Of a DNA stretch of 64,000 nucleotides, positions 1 to 8,336 are shown in pieces. The first letter of the stretch is position 1; every line of letters starts with the position of its first letter. Made by a program: the position numbers and the translations under genes. Source of the DNA: M3007 sp964621185 (GTDB lineage: Bacteria > Bacteroidota > Bacteroidia > Chitinophagales > Saprospiraceae). The notes below the pieces were generated by a model. It made no database searches and was not told the origin of the DNA. It saw nothing but the letters and a program-made list of their open reading frames with translations. The stretch lies in contig CAZULM010000030.1 in NCBI GenBank assembly GCA_964621185.1, positions 5,266-69,265 of the forward strand, written 5' to 3'.

Positions 1-137
1 TTGCATGCCGCAAAAGTACGTCGTAATAATTTCTTTCACCTGCGGAAAGACAGTGCAGCGGCGGCAGGGTTGCCGCCGTTTTACAAACCCGTTACAAGGT
101 TTTACAGGAGTCCCGGCAAGTTGATTGCGGGAGCCGG

Positions 138-145
138 TACTTTTG
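138..145 (+). promoter_or_regulatory. -7 promoter box TACTTTTG
   Basis: TACTTTTG matches the Bacteroidota -7 consensus TAnnTTTG and lies 17 bases before the ATG at 163. This argues that translation begins at 163 and not at the upstream TTG of the same open frame. No convincing -33 TTTG is seen at the right distance. Confidence 0.45.
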
Positions 146-162
146 TGAGAAAAATTGAAACA

Positions 163-573
163 ATGAAAAAAACAATGCAGTACATCCTGGCCATCGCCTG
201 CTTGGCCAATATTTCCCGCATCGCTGCCCAAACTGATTTCAACAGCTGCGCCGCCGCCTTTTTAGACCAAAAAATGGTGGTGGACGAGTATTCCACCAGC
301 GGAAAATGCACCGTTTCCATCGATGCCAAGGGCATGCTCAGCGTCTCCACGGTCGATCTTTCGCCAACTGAGAGCAAGGCGGTGGACAAAATCCGATTCA
401 TGCTCGCCATCCGCGACAAAAACACCAGGACGATCGTGATGTTTTCAACAGAGAGCTACAAGCAAGTCCCTATCCAAAAGGTACTGGCGCGCTGCAAGGC
501 CGGCGACAGCATCGTGGTACTGACCCAGGACGCCCAATACGCCTTGCCGCACCACGAGATATTGGTGCAATAA
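163..573 (+). CDS. small exported protein of unknown function
   Basis: A protein of about 136 residues beginning MKKTMQYILAIACLANISRIAAQ, which looks like a cleavable signal peptide ending at AAQ. The mature part is about 113 residues with three Cys (SCAAAF, GKCTVS, ARCKAG) and alternating hydrophobic residues that suggest beta strands. I recognise no family. The open frame continues to a TTG at base 1, but the ATG at 163 follows a TAnnTTTG box and is followed by the signal peptide, so I chose it. The stop lies two bases from the stop of the convergent YeeE/YedE gene. It is probably periplasmic or surface exposed; the function is unknown. Confidence 0.7.
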   Translation: MKKTMQYILAIACLANISRIAAQTDFNSCAAAFLDQKMVVDEYSTSGKCTVSIDAKGMLSVSTVDLSPTESKAVDKIRFMLAIRDKNTRTIVMFSTESYKQVPIQKVLARCKAGDSIVVLTQDAQYALPHHEILVQ

Positions 574-575
574 GG

Positions 576-1124
576 TCAGTGTGGCAAACGCTCCCGGAAG
601 TAGCCATAGACCCAGGTGCCGGCTATCGCGCTCGACAGCACGACCGCTACCACTAAGGCCCCCGCGCCGATCTGGGCGAAAAGCGGCCCCGGGCAAGCCC
701 CCGTCATGGCCCAGCCGAGCCCAAACAGGGTGCCGCCAATAATCTGGCCTTTGTTGAATTTCTTGTCCTGAAATTCGATGGCCTCCCCGTGAACCGTCTT
801 TACCCGGAACTTTTTGATGAGCCAAACACTCAAGGCGCCCAGCATCACAGCAGTGCCGATGACTCCGTACATGTGAAAGGACTCCAAGCGGAACATTTCT
901 TGGATGCGGAACCAGGAGATGATCTCGGCTTTGACGAAGGTGATTCCGAATACCAGCCCCACGAGTGAATATTTGAAATTGTGCCACCAGGGATGCTGCA
1001 GTTGCGACTCGTTGATGCAAATAGCGTCCAAAGAGCGCACTTCAAAGTCGGTGTCGGGCATGGCCGGGGCGTCTTTGAAGGACAGGGACGGGTTTATATT
1101 GTGTGGTTCAGACATTGTATTCAA
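576..1124 (-). CDS. YeeE/YedE-family sulfur transport protein (DUF6691-like half)
   Basis: A 182-residue membrane protein, the second of a pair of half-size YeeE/YedE transporters. After a polar N-terminus of about 55 residues come roughly four hydrophobic segments. The conserved motif GLGWAMTGACPGPLFAQIG contains the family Cys and Pro. Members of this superfamily (TsuA/YeeE, PmpA/PmpB) move thiosulfate or other sulfur compounds across the inner membrane through Cys-lined pores. The partner half lies 69 bases upstream on the same strand, so the two probably form one transcript and one complex. The exact substrate cannot be read from the sequence. Another in-frame ATG lies three codons after the chosen start. 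Confidence 0.85.
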   Translation of the reverse strand: MNTMSEPHNINPSLSFKDAPAMPDTDFEVRSLDAICINESQLQHPWWHNFKYSLVGLVFGITFVKAEIISWFRIQEMFRLESFHMYGVIGTAVMLGALSVWLIKKFRVKTVHGEAIEFQDKKFNKGQIIGGTLFGLGWAMTGACPGPLFAQIGAGALVVAVVLSSAIAGTWVYGYFRERLPH

Positions 1125-1172
1125 ATTGTTCAGGCCATCGGCTTAAGTCCGGCTAAACGGCCCTCATTTTCT

Positions 1173-1202
1173 AATTATCGAATTATCAAATTATCACATT
1201 CC
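1173..1202 (+). repeat. AT-rich dispersed repeat, copy 1 (partner at 47770)
   Basis: An AATTATCGAATTATCAAA-type sequence of about 30 bases, nearly identical to 47770..47799 (about three mismatches). It lies between the two YeeE/YedE genes and its right part runs into the stop codon and last codons of the upstream gene on the minus strand. It is probably one of a family of short intergenic repeats. Confidence 0.6.
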
Positions 1203-1757
1203 CAAGATATAGGGAAGGATCAGGTTGGCCATCAAAAAACCGCCGAGCATAAAAAAGATGGTGGCGATCAAGGACGGCAATTGGAGGTTTGAGAGGCCCA
1301 TGATCGCGTGGCCGCTGGTGCAGCCACCGGCATAACGTGTGCCGAACCCGACCAAGAAACCACCGACGACCAGCATGACAAAGCCGCGGGCCGTGAAAAG
1401 GCTTTCAAAAGACACTATTTGCGTTGGGATCATGTTGCTGTAATCGGTGATGCCGTATTGTTGAAGGTCGGCAGCCAGGGTAGGTGCGACTTTCACCGGG
1501 CTGGGGTCGGCCAAAAGGGTTGCTGCGATGATGGCGCCGCCCAGGATACCGCCCACGAAAAAGAAATTCCACATTTCTTTTTTCCAGTCGTATTTGAAGA
1601 AGTTGATATTGGCCGGAAAACAAGCTGCGCAAACATGGCGCAGGTTGGATGAGATGCCAAAATGTTTGTTGCCGATCAGGAGCAATGTCGGCACGATGAG
1701 GCCGATGATTGTGCCTGCAACCCACCAGGGCCAGGGCTGTGAGAGGAATTCTATCAT
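1194..1757 (-). CDS. YeeE/YedE-family sulfur transport protein
   Basis: A 187-residue inner-membrane protein with four to five hydrophobic segments (about residues 10-30, 62-82, 120-140 and 158-180). It carries the family motif GTRYAGGCTSGHAIMG near residue 145, including the conserved Cys that contacts the sulfur substrate in TsuA-type transporters. A second Cys pair (VCAACF) sits near residue 43. It is the first gene of a two-gene set with the DUF6691-like half immediately downstream. This split arrangement is common in Bacteroidota and proteobacteria, often near sulfide or persulfide enzymes, but none are seen here. Thiosulfate or sulfide-derived substrate is inference. Confidence 0.87.
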   Translation of the reverse strand: MIEFLSQPWPWWVAGTIIGLIVPTLLLIGNKHFGISSNLRHVCAACFPANINFFKYDWKKEMWNFFFVGGILGGAIIAATLLADPSPVKVAPTLAADLQQYGITDYSNMIPTQIVSFESLFTARGFVMLVVGGFLVGFGTRYAGGCTSGHAIMGLSNLQLPSLIATIFFMLGGFLMANLILPYILGM

Positions 1758-1973
1758 ACAGAGTGGTTACTTAGGGGCAAAGATCGAATGCTGGCAGGGA
1801 ACTGCCGCGTGATAATTGTCACGAGCCGGGATAATTTCAAAAATCGAAGTTCAGGATGGCGTTGAAATGGGCTTGTGGCTGTGTTTTTCATGTTTGGTGT
1901 TAAAATTCGCTGCAAAGTTCCGCCATAAACTGCGGCATGGGCGTGACATTCGTCACAGCCGGTTTTTGGCGCG

Positions 1974-1981
1974 TATATTTG
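1974..1981 (+). promoter_or_regulatory. -7 promoter box TATATTTG upstream of the amidase gene
   Basis: TATATTTG fits TAnnTTTG and lies 37 bases before the amidase ATG at 2019. The rest of the 261-base gap between the divergent genes (1758..2018) shows no gene. It contains small GTGAC/GTCAC palindromes that I cannot assign. Confidence 0.4.
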
Positions 1982-2018
1982 CCATCCATCAATTTTACAT
2001 CCCATCCGATTTTTTTAC

Positions 2019-3338
2019 ATGAAACTTCTTTTATCTTTCCTTATCCTTTTCTTCTCGTTCGGCATAGGCCTTAACGCACAGCACCTTTCCATCGATTTCC
2101 CACTCGAAATACCCGTCTCCCGAATGGGCCAATGGCAACAAAGCTTCGATTTGTCGGGATTTCCTATCCAGGATTTTGTCGCTGTTTCCTTAGTTTTTGA
2201 AGCAGAAGGCCTGGGCGAGCGCGGGGCACAGTGCAGCATGTTGGTTAAGGGCAATTGGCAGGAGATACCGCCTTTTGGCGAGGAAGCTATTGCTGGGCGC
2301 TACGTCAGCGAGTTGGTGTTCGTGCCGGAAGAAGCCGCCAATGAATTGATCTTTCGGTTTCAATTGAAAAATGAAGTTGAAAGCTTGAAGGCAAGGCTGC
2401 ACGTCTTTTCCCCGACGGGCGCGACCGAAGCCGGAACCCAGGGGGCAAGCAACCTGGAAACAGCACAGGATTTGTTCTGTACCTGTCCCCTACCCGATTT
2501 TGTGCCGCGTGCCTCCTGGGGCGCAGCTTTTGCCCTCAACGGTAATATTTACACCCCTCCTGCGGTCTATACCACCGTCACCCACCTGATCGTGCACCAC
2601 AGCGCCGGCACCAACACCAGCAACAACTGGCCGGGCGTGGTGGCCGCTATATTTGATTACCACGTGAACACCAACGGCTGGTCGGACATCGGCTACAACT
2701 GGCTGATCGCGCCCAATGGGCAGCTGTTCGAGGGCCGCGGCGGCGGCGACAACGTGCGCGGCTCGCACATGTGCGGCTACAACAACAACACGATGGGGGT
2801 GTGCGCCCTGGGGAATTATGTGAATGTCCCTTTCCCCGGCGCCGGCATGGAAGCCCTGAAAAAGCTGCTGGCCTGGAAAAGCTGCAAAGAAGACATCCCG
2901 CCCCTCGGCAACGGGCCGATCAACTCCCATACCGGCAACATGCAGCACATTTCCGGGCACCGCGACGGCTGCGCGCCGGGCTATACGGAATGCCCGGGGA
3001 ATATGCTGTACGGGCAGTTGGCGGCGCTGCGGCAAGGGGTGGAGGGGTATGCGGAGAGCGCTTGCCAGTCGGTAGAGGCAGGGGCAGGGCCTGCGGCTAT
3101 CTCTTTGTCGTTATCCCCAATTCCGGTATCAGACCAGCTGGAGCTTCGAATTCCGGATGCGAATGGGTATATCCGGCTGTGGGTCGTGGATGTGCTGGGG
3201 CGGCAGGTTCGGGAGGTTGTTGTGGAAGCAGGGGAAAGCAGGGTTATGGTGAAGGTTGGGCAATTGCCGCCGGGGCATTACTTTATTGCTGCGGATTTGG
3301 ATGGGCGGATGGCAGTTGGGCGGTTTTTGAAGGGTTAG
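2019..3338 (+). CDS. secreted N-acetylmuramoyl-L-alanine amidase (PGRP fold) with T9SS type A sorting domain
   Basis: A 439-residue exported hydrolase predicted to cut the amide bond between N-acetylmuramic acid and L-Ala in peptidoglycan. A signal peptide (about 1-20) is followed by a beta-rich region of about 130 residues and then the amidase_2/PGRP domain (about 160-345). Zinc ligands are visible: His in LIVHHSAG, His in SGHRDGC and the Cys of ECPG; NTMGVCALGNY is the typical core strand. The last 75 residues (SLSPIPVSDQLEL to VGRFLKG) form a T9SS type A sorting domain, so the enzyme should be exported through the outer membrane to attack foreign or shed cell walls. The stop overlaps the stop of the convergent gene by 4 bases. 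Confidence 0.9.
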   Translation: MKLLLSFLILFFSFGIGLNAQHLSIDFPLEIPVSRMGQWQQSFDLSGFPIQDFVAVSLVFEAEGLGERGAQCSMLVKGNWQEIPPFGEEAIAGRYVSELVFVPEEAANELIFRFQLKNEVESLKARLHVFSPTGATEAGTQGASNLETAQDLFCTCPLPDFVPRASWGAAFALNGNIYTPPAVYTTVTHLIVHHSAGTNTSNNWPGVVAAIFDYHVNTNGWSDIGYNWLIAPNGQLFEGRGGGDNVRGSHMCGYNNNTMGVCALGNYVNVPFPGAGMEALKKLLAWKSCKEDIPPLGNGPINSHTGNMQHISGHRDGCAPGYTECPGNMLYGQLAALRQGVEGYAESACQSVEAGAGPAAISLSLSPIPVSDQLELRIPDANGYIRLWVVDVLGRQVREVVVEAGESRVMVKVGQLPPGHYFIAADLDGRMAVGRFLKG

Positions 3339-4792
3339 TGGGGGGAAAACAGGTTGTTGGCTTTGTTTAGAAGCCAGATTCGGTCGGAGACGGTCCTGTT
3401 TTTCGTGATTTTATCGATTATCCGCTTTGCTCGGACTTTGTCTCCAGGGATAGATCCTCTTAGCTGGAAGACAAAGTTCAAAAAGTCCTGGTTGTTTTTT
3501 CGGATTGTTTCTGAAAATATTTTTTGAGAAGTCCTGCTCAGGAACATTTTGAAAGCGTCCATCTTGAAGTCGAGCAAATCCGATCCAAGTTCGTAGTATG
3601 CTTTGATTTCCAAGCGTTTGCCATTAATTAGATAGTCGAGGAAAGGGGACGTGGCTGGAATAAAGTCAAGGCATTCTTCAAATTTGCTGGTAGCAAATAA
3701 ATGGTGTGCCATGTTTAGGCGATAAATATCATGGGTTTCATTTTCACCGGCTATTTCGTTTTTGTATTTTTCAATGAAGTTTAAGGCCCAATAGGGGGCA
3801 TTGGCTTTGATCGCAAATTCAGAAATCCCCAAATATCGGCTGGGGATTAGTTTTCCCTCATAATGCAGGAACCCGCGGTCAAGATTGTCCTGGTATAATT
3901 CGAATAATGTCTTGATAATGTCTTCATTGTCTGGGTCTTGCGACAAAGCGAGGTTGCAAATATTCCTTAAATAGGTGTAAAACCCGCTTAGCGCTTCGGT
4001 GTCAATTTGTATTTCATGTGCAATCAAGGCATCAAGGAGGCATTGTAAATCTTGGTTGGAATAGGTTTGTTTTTTGAGCAAGTTGAAAATAATATAGTTG
4101 ATTTTGATGGCAGGAGAGTTGGTCAGGAATCTTTCTGGCACGCGGGTATGCTCAATCCGTTCTTGCATCGGTTCTGAAAATGGCAGGTTGGCCACTTTTT
4201 GTTGCAACAGATAGACGTTTAGCAACGCTAAGCTATTCAAGGAATGGTGCATGTCGAGGGCATCAAGGGTATTCCCGATGTTCAACTCGCCCTTTAGTTG
4301 GTTGTTCATGCTCTGTTCATTGTGTACTGCATATTCTAGTTGATATTGGTTGTGGAAATACAGGATGTGTTGCTGAGATGTATCTTCCTGCATTTTTCGC
4401 AATTTTCCAAGAGCAATTTGATAGCGTGCGTTCAATCCCCTTCGGCGAATTGATTCGGCATAGTCCAAGGTTTGTTGAAAGGCATTTTCTTCCCTGAAGT
4501 AATGTAGGCTGGCGACAAAGTCCCGAACAATCTTGTGGGCCTCTACCATTGTCTTTTCCAATCGGCTTTCCAAATAAACCCTGTCTGGGAAAACCGCTGC
4601 AAAAAGTTCTTTTTTGTCCATCACTTCGTCGCTGCTTTCCCAAGGGTGCAAAAGGCAAGCGGTTAAAAGCGCCCTCACGTTTTTGCCTATCTTTTCCAAA
4701 GATCCGACTGCGATTTCGTCAAACTGCAACAGTTTGGCTTTTTCTTTGGTGCTTAAAGTCTTGATCAATTCGACAAGTTGTGTCTGTTCCAT
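3335..4792 (-). CDS. helical-repeat cytoplasmic protein of unknown function
   Basis: A 485-residue protein without signal peptide or membrane segment. It is rich in Leu, Asn, Glu and Lys, with a regular pattern of amphipathic helices over its whole length (for example 120-170, 200-260 and 300-420), like a TPR or other alpha-solenoid. It begins MEQTQLVELIKTLSTKEKAK, typical of a soluble helical N-terminus. No catalytic motif is visible. Base composition is clearly more AT-rich than most neighbours. It stands alone between two genes for secreted proteins and overlaps the amidase gene tail to tail. A scaffold or regulatory role is only a guess; I recognise no named family. Confidence 0.75.
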   Translation of the reverse strand: MEQTQLVELIKTLSTKEKAKLLQFDEIAVGSLEKIGKNVRALLTACLLHPWESSDEVMDKKELFAAVFPDRVYLESRLEKTMVEAHKIVRDFVASLHYFREENAFQQTLDYAESIRRRGLNARYQIALGKLRKMQEDTSQQHILYFHNQYQLEYAVHNEQSMNNQLKGELNIGNTLDALDMHHSLNSLALLNVYLLQQKVANLPFSEPMQERIEHTRVPERFLTNSPAIKINYIIFNLLKKQTYSNQDLQCLLDALIAHEIQIDTEALSGFYTYLRNICNLALSQDPDNEDIIKTLFELYQDNLDRGFLHYEGKLIPSRYLGISEFAIKANAPYWALNFIEKYKNEIAGENETHDIYRLNMAHHLFATSKFEECLDFIPATSPFLDYLINGKRLEIKAYYELGSDLLDFKMDAFKMFLSRTSQKIFSETIRKNNQDFLNFVFQLRGSIPGDKVRAKRIIDKITKNRTVSDRIWLLNKANNLFSPH

Positions 4793-4897
4793 AATAAAAA
4801 TCGGAATCGAACTGTAAAAGTGTTACTAATCGTGGCTGTGCTTTTTTGAAATCTTGATCCCGAAAAATATTGGAACAATAACATAAAACAATGCGTC

Positions 4898-6043
4898 ATG
4901 GAAAAAAAACTTCTCTTTTCGCTCTTTTTTGCCCTTTTTTCATCAATTTCATGGGCTAACGAGTTGGCGGATGCTTCGCCAAGCCTCATCGAAAGCTGCG
5001 ATGCCCCAGCTCCCGACAGCTTCCGGGTGACGAGCTTCAGCTATAATTTCGTAACTTTGGCATGGAATCCTGTCGCCGCTGGGGACGATCATTTTTTGAC
5101 CGTTTTTAGGGAGAATCCCAACAACGGGTGGGATTCGCTCTATTCTGTGCTCCTGTTCGATGCCACATCTTATACTGTGTCGAACATGGACCCGCAAAAA
5201 AGGCACAAAGTGCAGATCAGCACGGTTTGTCCAGATGGGACTATAGGCACGCCTAGCCCCCCGGTGTTTCCACCGCATGGGGTAATAGTTGAACTTGTGT
5301 TATTTGGTGATCCACCTAATATTCCAGTTGAGGTTGATTGCCACAATATGATGTATACGAGCCCAGAAATAAAATGGGTGGGGTTCAAAATTTCCCGACC
5401 CGATGGAGAAGGGGGAGAGCTGTCGAATTATTTTCAGTTTGAGAAGGTATATAATGACCAAGATGTTGAAGCAAGGCTTAAAAGGGTTGAGACGGATAAT
5501 GTATTAGTGGCAGCAAATCTTGTTGGGTTATGGCCTGATCATATTGAGCCTGTTGTAAAAGCAAATATGCTTTTTAAAGTTGGAAAAGTAGAAAATGGGA
5601 TTCTCAACCCCATCGGATTTGTATTGATGACTATAAATCCTGGTGGCATCCCTTCGGTAGATATTTGTCAAATAAAAAATGATCCAAACCGACCATGGAA
5701 TCCACTATATGATTTTAAAGCTATCATAGTGCAAATCCAACCAGAATGCCAAGGATGTATTCCTGATCCTGAATTAAGTACTCCCGGCAAAAAGAATAAT
5801 ATGGTAAAAGTTCAGAACCCTGTGTCAGAGTATTTGAGTGTCTTTTTTACTGAAACATCCTTCATGGGCGGGTCGAAAAAGTTTACTTTAATAGATATTA
5901 ATGGAAAAGTAATAATCCGCGAGCAATTTTATGTTGCTGAACCACAGGTAGCAATACCTTTGGGTAAATCTATGCCAGGACTTTATTTTTTACAAATTGA
6001 ATCTGAAGGTGATGTTCAAATAGTTAAGATTGTAATAAATTAA
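4898..6043 (+). CDS. secreted fibronectin type III-like protein with T9SS type A sorting domain
   Basis: A 381-residue exported protein. The signal peptide (about 1-20, ending SWA) precedes one fibronectin type III domain (about 37-115, with SFSYNFVTLAWNPV and TSYTVSNMDPQKRHKVQISTV spacing). An unassigned middle domain of about 180 residues follows, then a C-terminal T9SS type A domain (about 300-381) with NPVSEYLSVFF, DINGKV and MPGLYFLQIES. DNA from about 5280 onward is noticeably more AT-rich than the start, so the gene may be mosaic. The next gene starts 28 bases downstream, so the two are probably co-transcribed. Likely a surface protein; ligand unknown. Confidence 0.8.
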   Translation: MEKKLLFSLFFALFSSISWANELADASPSLIESCDAPAPDSFRVTSFSYNFVTLAWNPVAAGDDHFLTVFRENPNNGWDSLYSVLLFDATSYTVSNMDPQKRHKVQISTVCPDGTIGTPSPPVFPPHGVIVELVLFGDPPNIPVEVDCHNMMYTSPEIKWVGFKISRPDGEGGELSNYFQFEKVYNDQDVEARLKRVETDNVLVAANLVGLWPDHIEPVVKANMLFKVGKVENGILNPIGFVLMTINPGGIPSVDICQIKNDPNRPWNPLYDFKAIIVQIQPECQGCIPDPELSTPGKKNNMVKVQNPVSEYLSVFFTETSFMGGSKKFTLIDINGKVIIREQFYVAEPQVAIPLGKSMPGLYFLQIESEGDVQIVKIVIN

Positions 6044-6070
6044 GGTTCACATATTAACGGAAAACACACA

Positions 6071-7618
6071 ATGAAAGTCATTTTTTCCATTTTTTCGATT
6101 TGTATTTGTTTCAGAAGCATTGCTCAGCCCAGCATCCAATGGCAAACCACCTACGGCGGCACTTCTTATGATATTGTATATTCTGTTATTCAAACCCAGG
6201 ATGGAGGCTATGTTGCAGCGGGAAGTTCTAGCTCTTCAAACTTGTTTGGACACCATGGTGGAGATGATTTTTTAATATTGAAATTAGGTGCAGATGGTAT
6301 GCTTAAGTGGAGTACATTGCTTGGTGGCACAGGCAATGAAGAAGCCAGATGTATCGGCCAAAGCAAGGATGGAGGCTATTTCATCGCTGGATATACTGAA
6401 TCCAACAACTTCGATGTCTCCGGCAACCACGGCGGTTTCTATGATGGCTGGTTCGTAAAACTAGATCCCGACGGAAACATCCTGTGGCAGAGGACGTTGG
6501 GTGGCAGCGGCTGGGATGATATCATCTCGGCAATCCAAACAGACGACAATGGCTATATCCTAACCGGAAGGTCCGAATACGCTGATGGCGATATTTCCTA
6601 TAATCATGGCTTCACCGACCTGTGGGTGGTCAAGCTGAGCCAGACTGGCGCCATCGAATGGGAAAAGTCCTATGGAGGAGGCTTGGAAGAATCGGGGCAC
6701 AGCATCAAACAAACCAATGATGGCGGGTACATTGTGGTAGGCCAGGCCAATTCCACGGATGGTCAGGTGATAGGGCAGCATGGCGGCGGGGATTACTGGG
6801 TAATAAAAATTTCCTCGACCGGGGTACTGGAATGGCAACACTGTCTTGGCGGATCCGGTTGGGATCAAGGGAGTGACGTGGTTCAGACTGGTGATGGAGG
6901 ATTCGCAGTGATCGGTTACTGTGGTTCGAATGATGGGGATGTGACCGGGCATTTTGGGCAATTTGATTTTTGGGTTACTATGTTGGATGGATTGGGCAAC
7001 CTGAATTGGGAAAAATCCCTCGGTGGTACCCTTGCTGATTGGGGTCGTGCGATTATTGCAACCGCAGACGGAGGGGTAATTGTAGCAGGGACTACCCGTT
7101 CTTCTGACGGTGATGTGCAAAATAATGACGGAGGTTCTGAGTTTTGGCTGGTAAAACTTGATCGAAACGGTCAAAAAGTTTGGCAACAGACTTATGGAGG
7201 GTCTATGCCCGAATCAGGCTACTCCCTCAGCAAAACATCCGACGGCGGCCTAATCATGGCCGGCTACTCCTGGTCAACCGACGGCGACGTGTCGGGCTCT
7301 CCCAACATGGGGAAAGCAGATTTTTGGGTCGTCAAGCTCGGTTCTGAAAGCGTGGGTACAGAAGAACCGTCAGGTCCTTTGAGTGAACCGATAGCGCTTT
7401 ACCCAAACCCCGCCGCGAACGAAGTGACCGTGAACATCGCATCAGCACAAGAAAGCGCCCACCTCACGCTGCACGACTTGCTCGGCCGCCAGTTGCTTCG
7501 ACAAAAAGTGGACGACGGGGCGCGTATCGAATTAGGGCATTTAGCCCCTGGGATTTATTTGGCCACCGTTTTACTTGATGACGGGAAAGTTTTCCGGCAG
7601 AAACTTGAAAAGTTGTAA
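6071..7618 (+). CDS. secreted seven-repeat beta-propeller protein with T9SS type A sorting domain
   Basis: A 515-residue exported protein. The signal peptide (about 1-18, ending SIAQP) is followed by seven repeats of 55-60 residues. Each begins with Trp and a GG motif (WQTTYGGTSYD, WSTLLGGTGNE, WQRTLGGSGWD, WEKSYGGGLEE, WQHCLGGSGWD, WEKSLGGTLAD, WQQTYGGSMPE), then DGGY.AG and DFW..KL. Seven such repeats suit a seven-bladed beta-propeller. The T9SS type A domain (about 435-515) shows YPNPAANEVTVN, DLLGRQLLR and LAPGIYLATV. It follows the fibronectin-like gene by 28 bases. A role in binding or scaffolding at the cell surface is inference; no catalytic residues are recognised. Confidence 0.85.
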   Translation: MKVIFSIFSICICFRSIAQPSIQWQTTYGGTSYDIVYSVIQTQDGGYVAAGSSSSSNLFGHHGGDDFLILKLGADGMLKWSTLLGGTGNEEARCIGQSKDGGYFIAGYTESNNFDVSGNHGGFYDGWFVKLDPDGNILWQRTLGGSGWDDIISAIQTDDNGYILTGRSEYADGDISYNHGFTDLWVVKLSQTGAIEWEKSYGGGLEESGHSIKQTNDGGYIVVGQANSTDGQVIGQHGGGDYWVIKISSTGVLEWQHCLGGSGWDQGSDVVQTGDGGFAVIGYCGSNDGDVTGHFGQFDFWVTMLDGLGNLNWEKSLGGTLADWGRAIIATADGGVIVAGTTRSSDGDVQNNDGGSEFWLVKLDRNGQKVWQQTYGGSMPESGYSLSKTSDGGLIMAGYSWSTDGDVSGSPNMGKADFWVVKLGSESVGTEEPSGPLSEPIALYPNPAANEVTVNIASAQESAHLTLHDLLGRQLLRQKVDDGARIELGHLAPGIYLATVLLDDGKVFRQKLEKL

Positions 7619-7718
7619 AGCCAGCCGCAAAAAAAAAAGCCGCCAGGGCTTTGACACCACGGGCGACCTTAACGGGAATATTCGGATTGAAAGAGTGTAG
7701 TCTGCTTAATTTGTGATT

Positions 7719-8027
7719 TTAGTACATCATCAGTTTTCTGCTTGCCGTGCCGAAAGGGGTCTCTAACCGGCAGGTATAAAGCCCTGCTTCCTGCAAGTCG
7801 GCTCGGTGCAACAGTATGTGGTTCTCACCCGGTTGGAACTGGCCGGTTTTCGTGCTCACCTCTTTCCCCATGCCATCAAAGATGCGGAGGAAAATATGGG
7901 CGGCGGCTGGCAGGCGGAACCACAGCAGGGTCATTTCAATGAATGGGTTCGGGGAATTCTGCAAAAGCTCGACGTTGCTTTCTGTTTTTGGCAGCGCGGT
8001 CGGAACTTCAAATTGAGCGGCGGTCAT
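7719..8027 (-). pseudogene. orphan T9SS type A C-terminal domain, probable remnant of a larger secreted protein gene
   Basis: A frame of 102 codons encoding almost only a T9SS type A sorting domain: ELLQNSPNPFIEMTLLWF, RIFDGMGKEV and DLQEAGLYTCRL..A.RKLMMY. It has no signal peptide, and an in-frame TAG lies about 18-20 bases before the first ATG, so no longer protein is possible in this frame. The DNA upstream (8028..8213) shows no signal-peptide coding sequence. Such domains work only at the end of an exported cargo protein, so I read this as the 3' remnant of a lost gene. A real small protein is possible but unlikely. Confidence 0.6.
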
Positions 8028-8336
8028 GATGCTTTGTTGTAGCCTCTATACTCAGCTTTCTCATAGATGAGGTATTGGAGACTGTTGTCTTAAAAAATGA
8101 ATACTTCGATTGATGGAGGGTGATCAACAAGACACAAGTTTTGTGCCAAATCTCAAATCCGGGGCGCTGCGCGAATTTTTCCTAAAAAATAATTTTCCAA
8201 AAGATTCAAACCTTAACTTTGCGCCTCAATCCGTTGAGGAGAATCATTGACCTGAATAATTGCAGGCACCCTCCAGTTCTAGGTCTCAAAAGTATTTTTG
8301 GAGTTAATTTTTCAACGTTGAAACAATCATTCTGCT
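8028..8336. other. intergenic region, no gene seen
   Basis: 309 bases between the orphan sorting domain and the hydroxylase gene. Apart from the TAACTTTG promoter box at 8214 I see no coding potential, palindrome or RNA structure. Confidence 0.5.
8214..8221 (+). promoter_or_regulatory. -7 promoter box TAACTTTG
   Basis: TAACTTTG matches TAnnTTTG. It lies 116 bases before the hydroxylase ATG at 8337, giving a predicted leader of about 105 bases. The -33 element is unclear. Confidence 0.4.

Noticed and set aside
7619..7718. A-run and AAAGCC/GGCTTT pair as an intrinsic terminator after the propeller gene
   Set aside because: Only six pairs with a loop of about 24 bases and no T-run after the stem.
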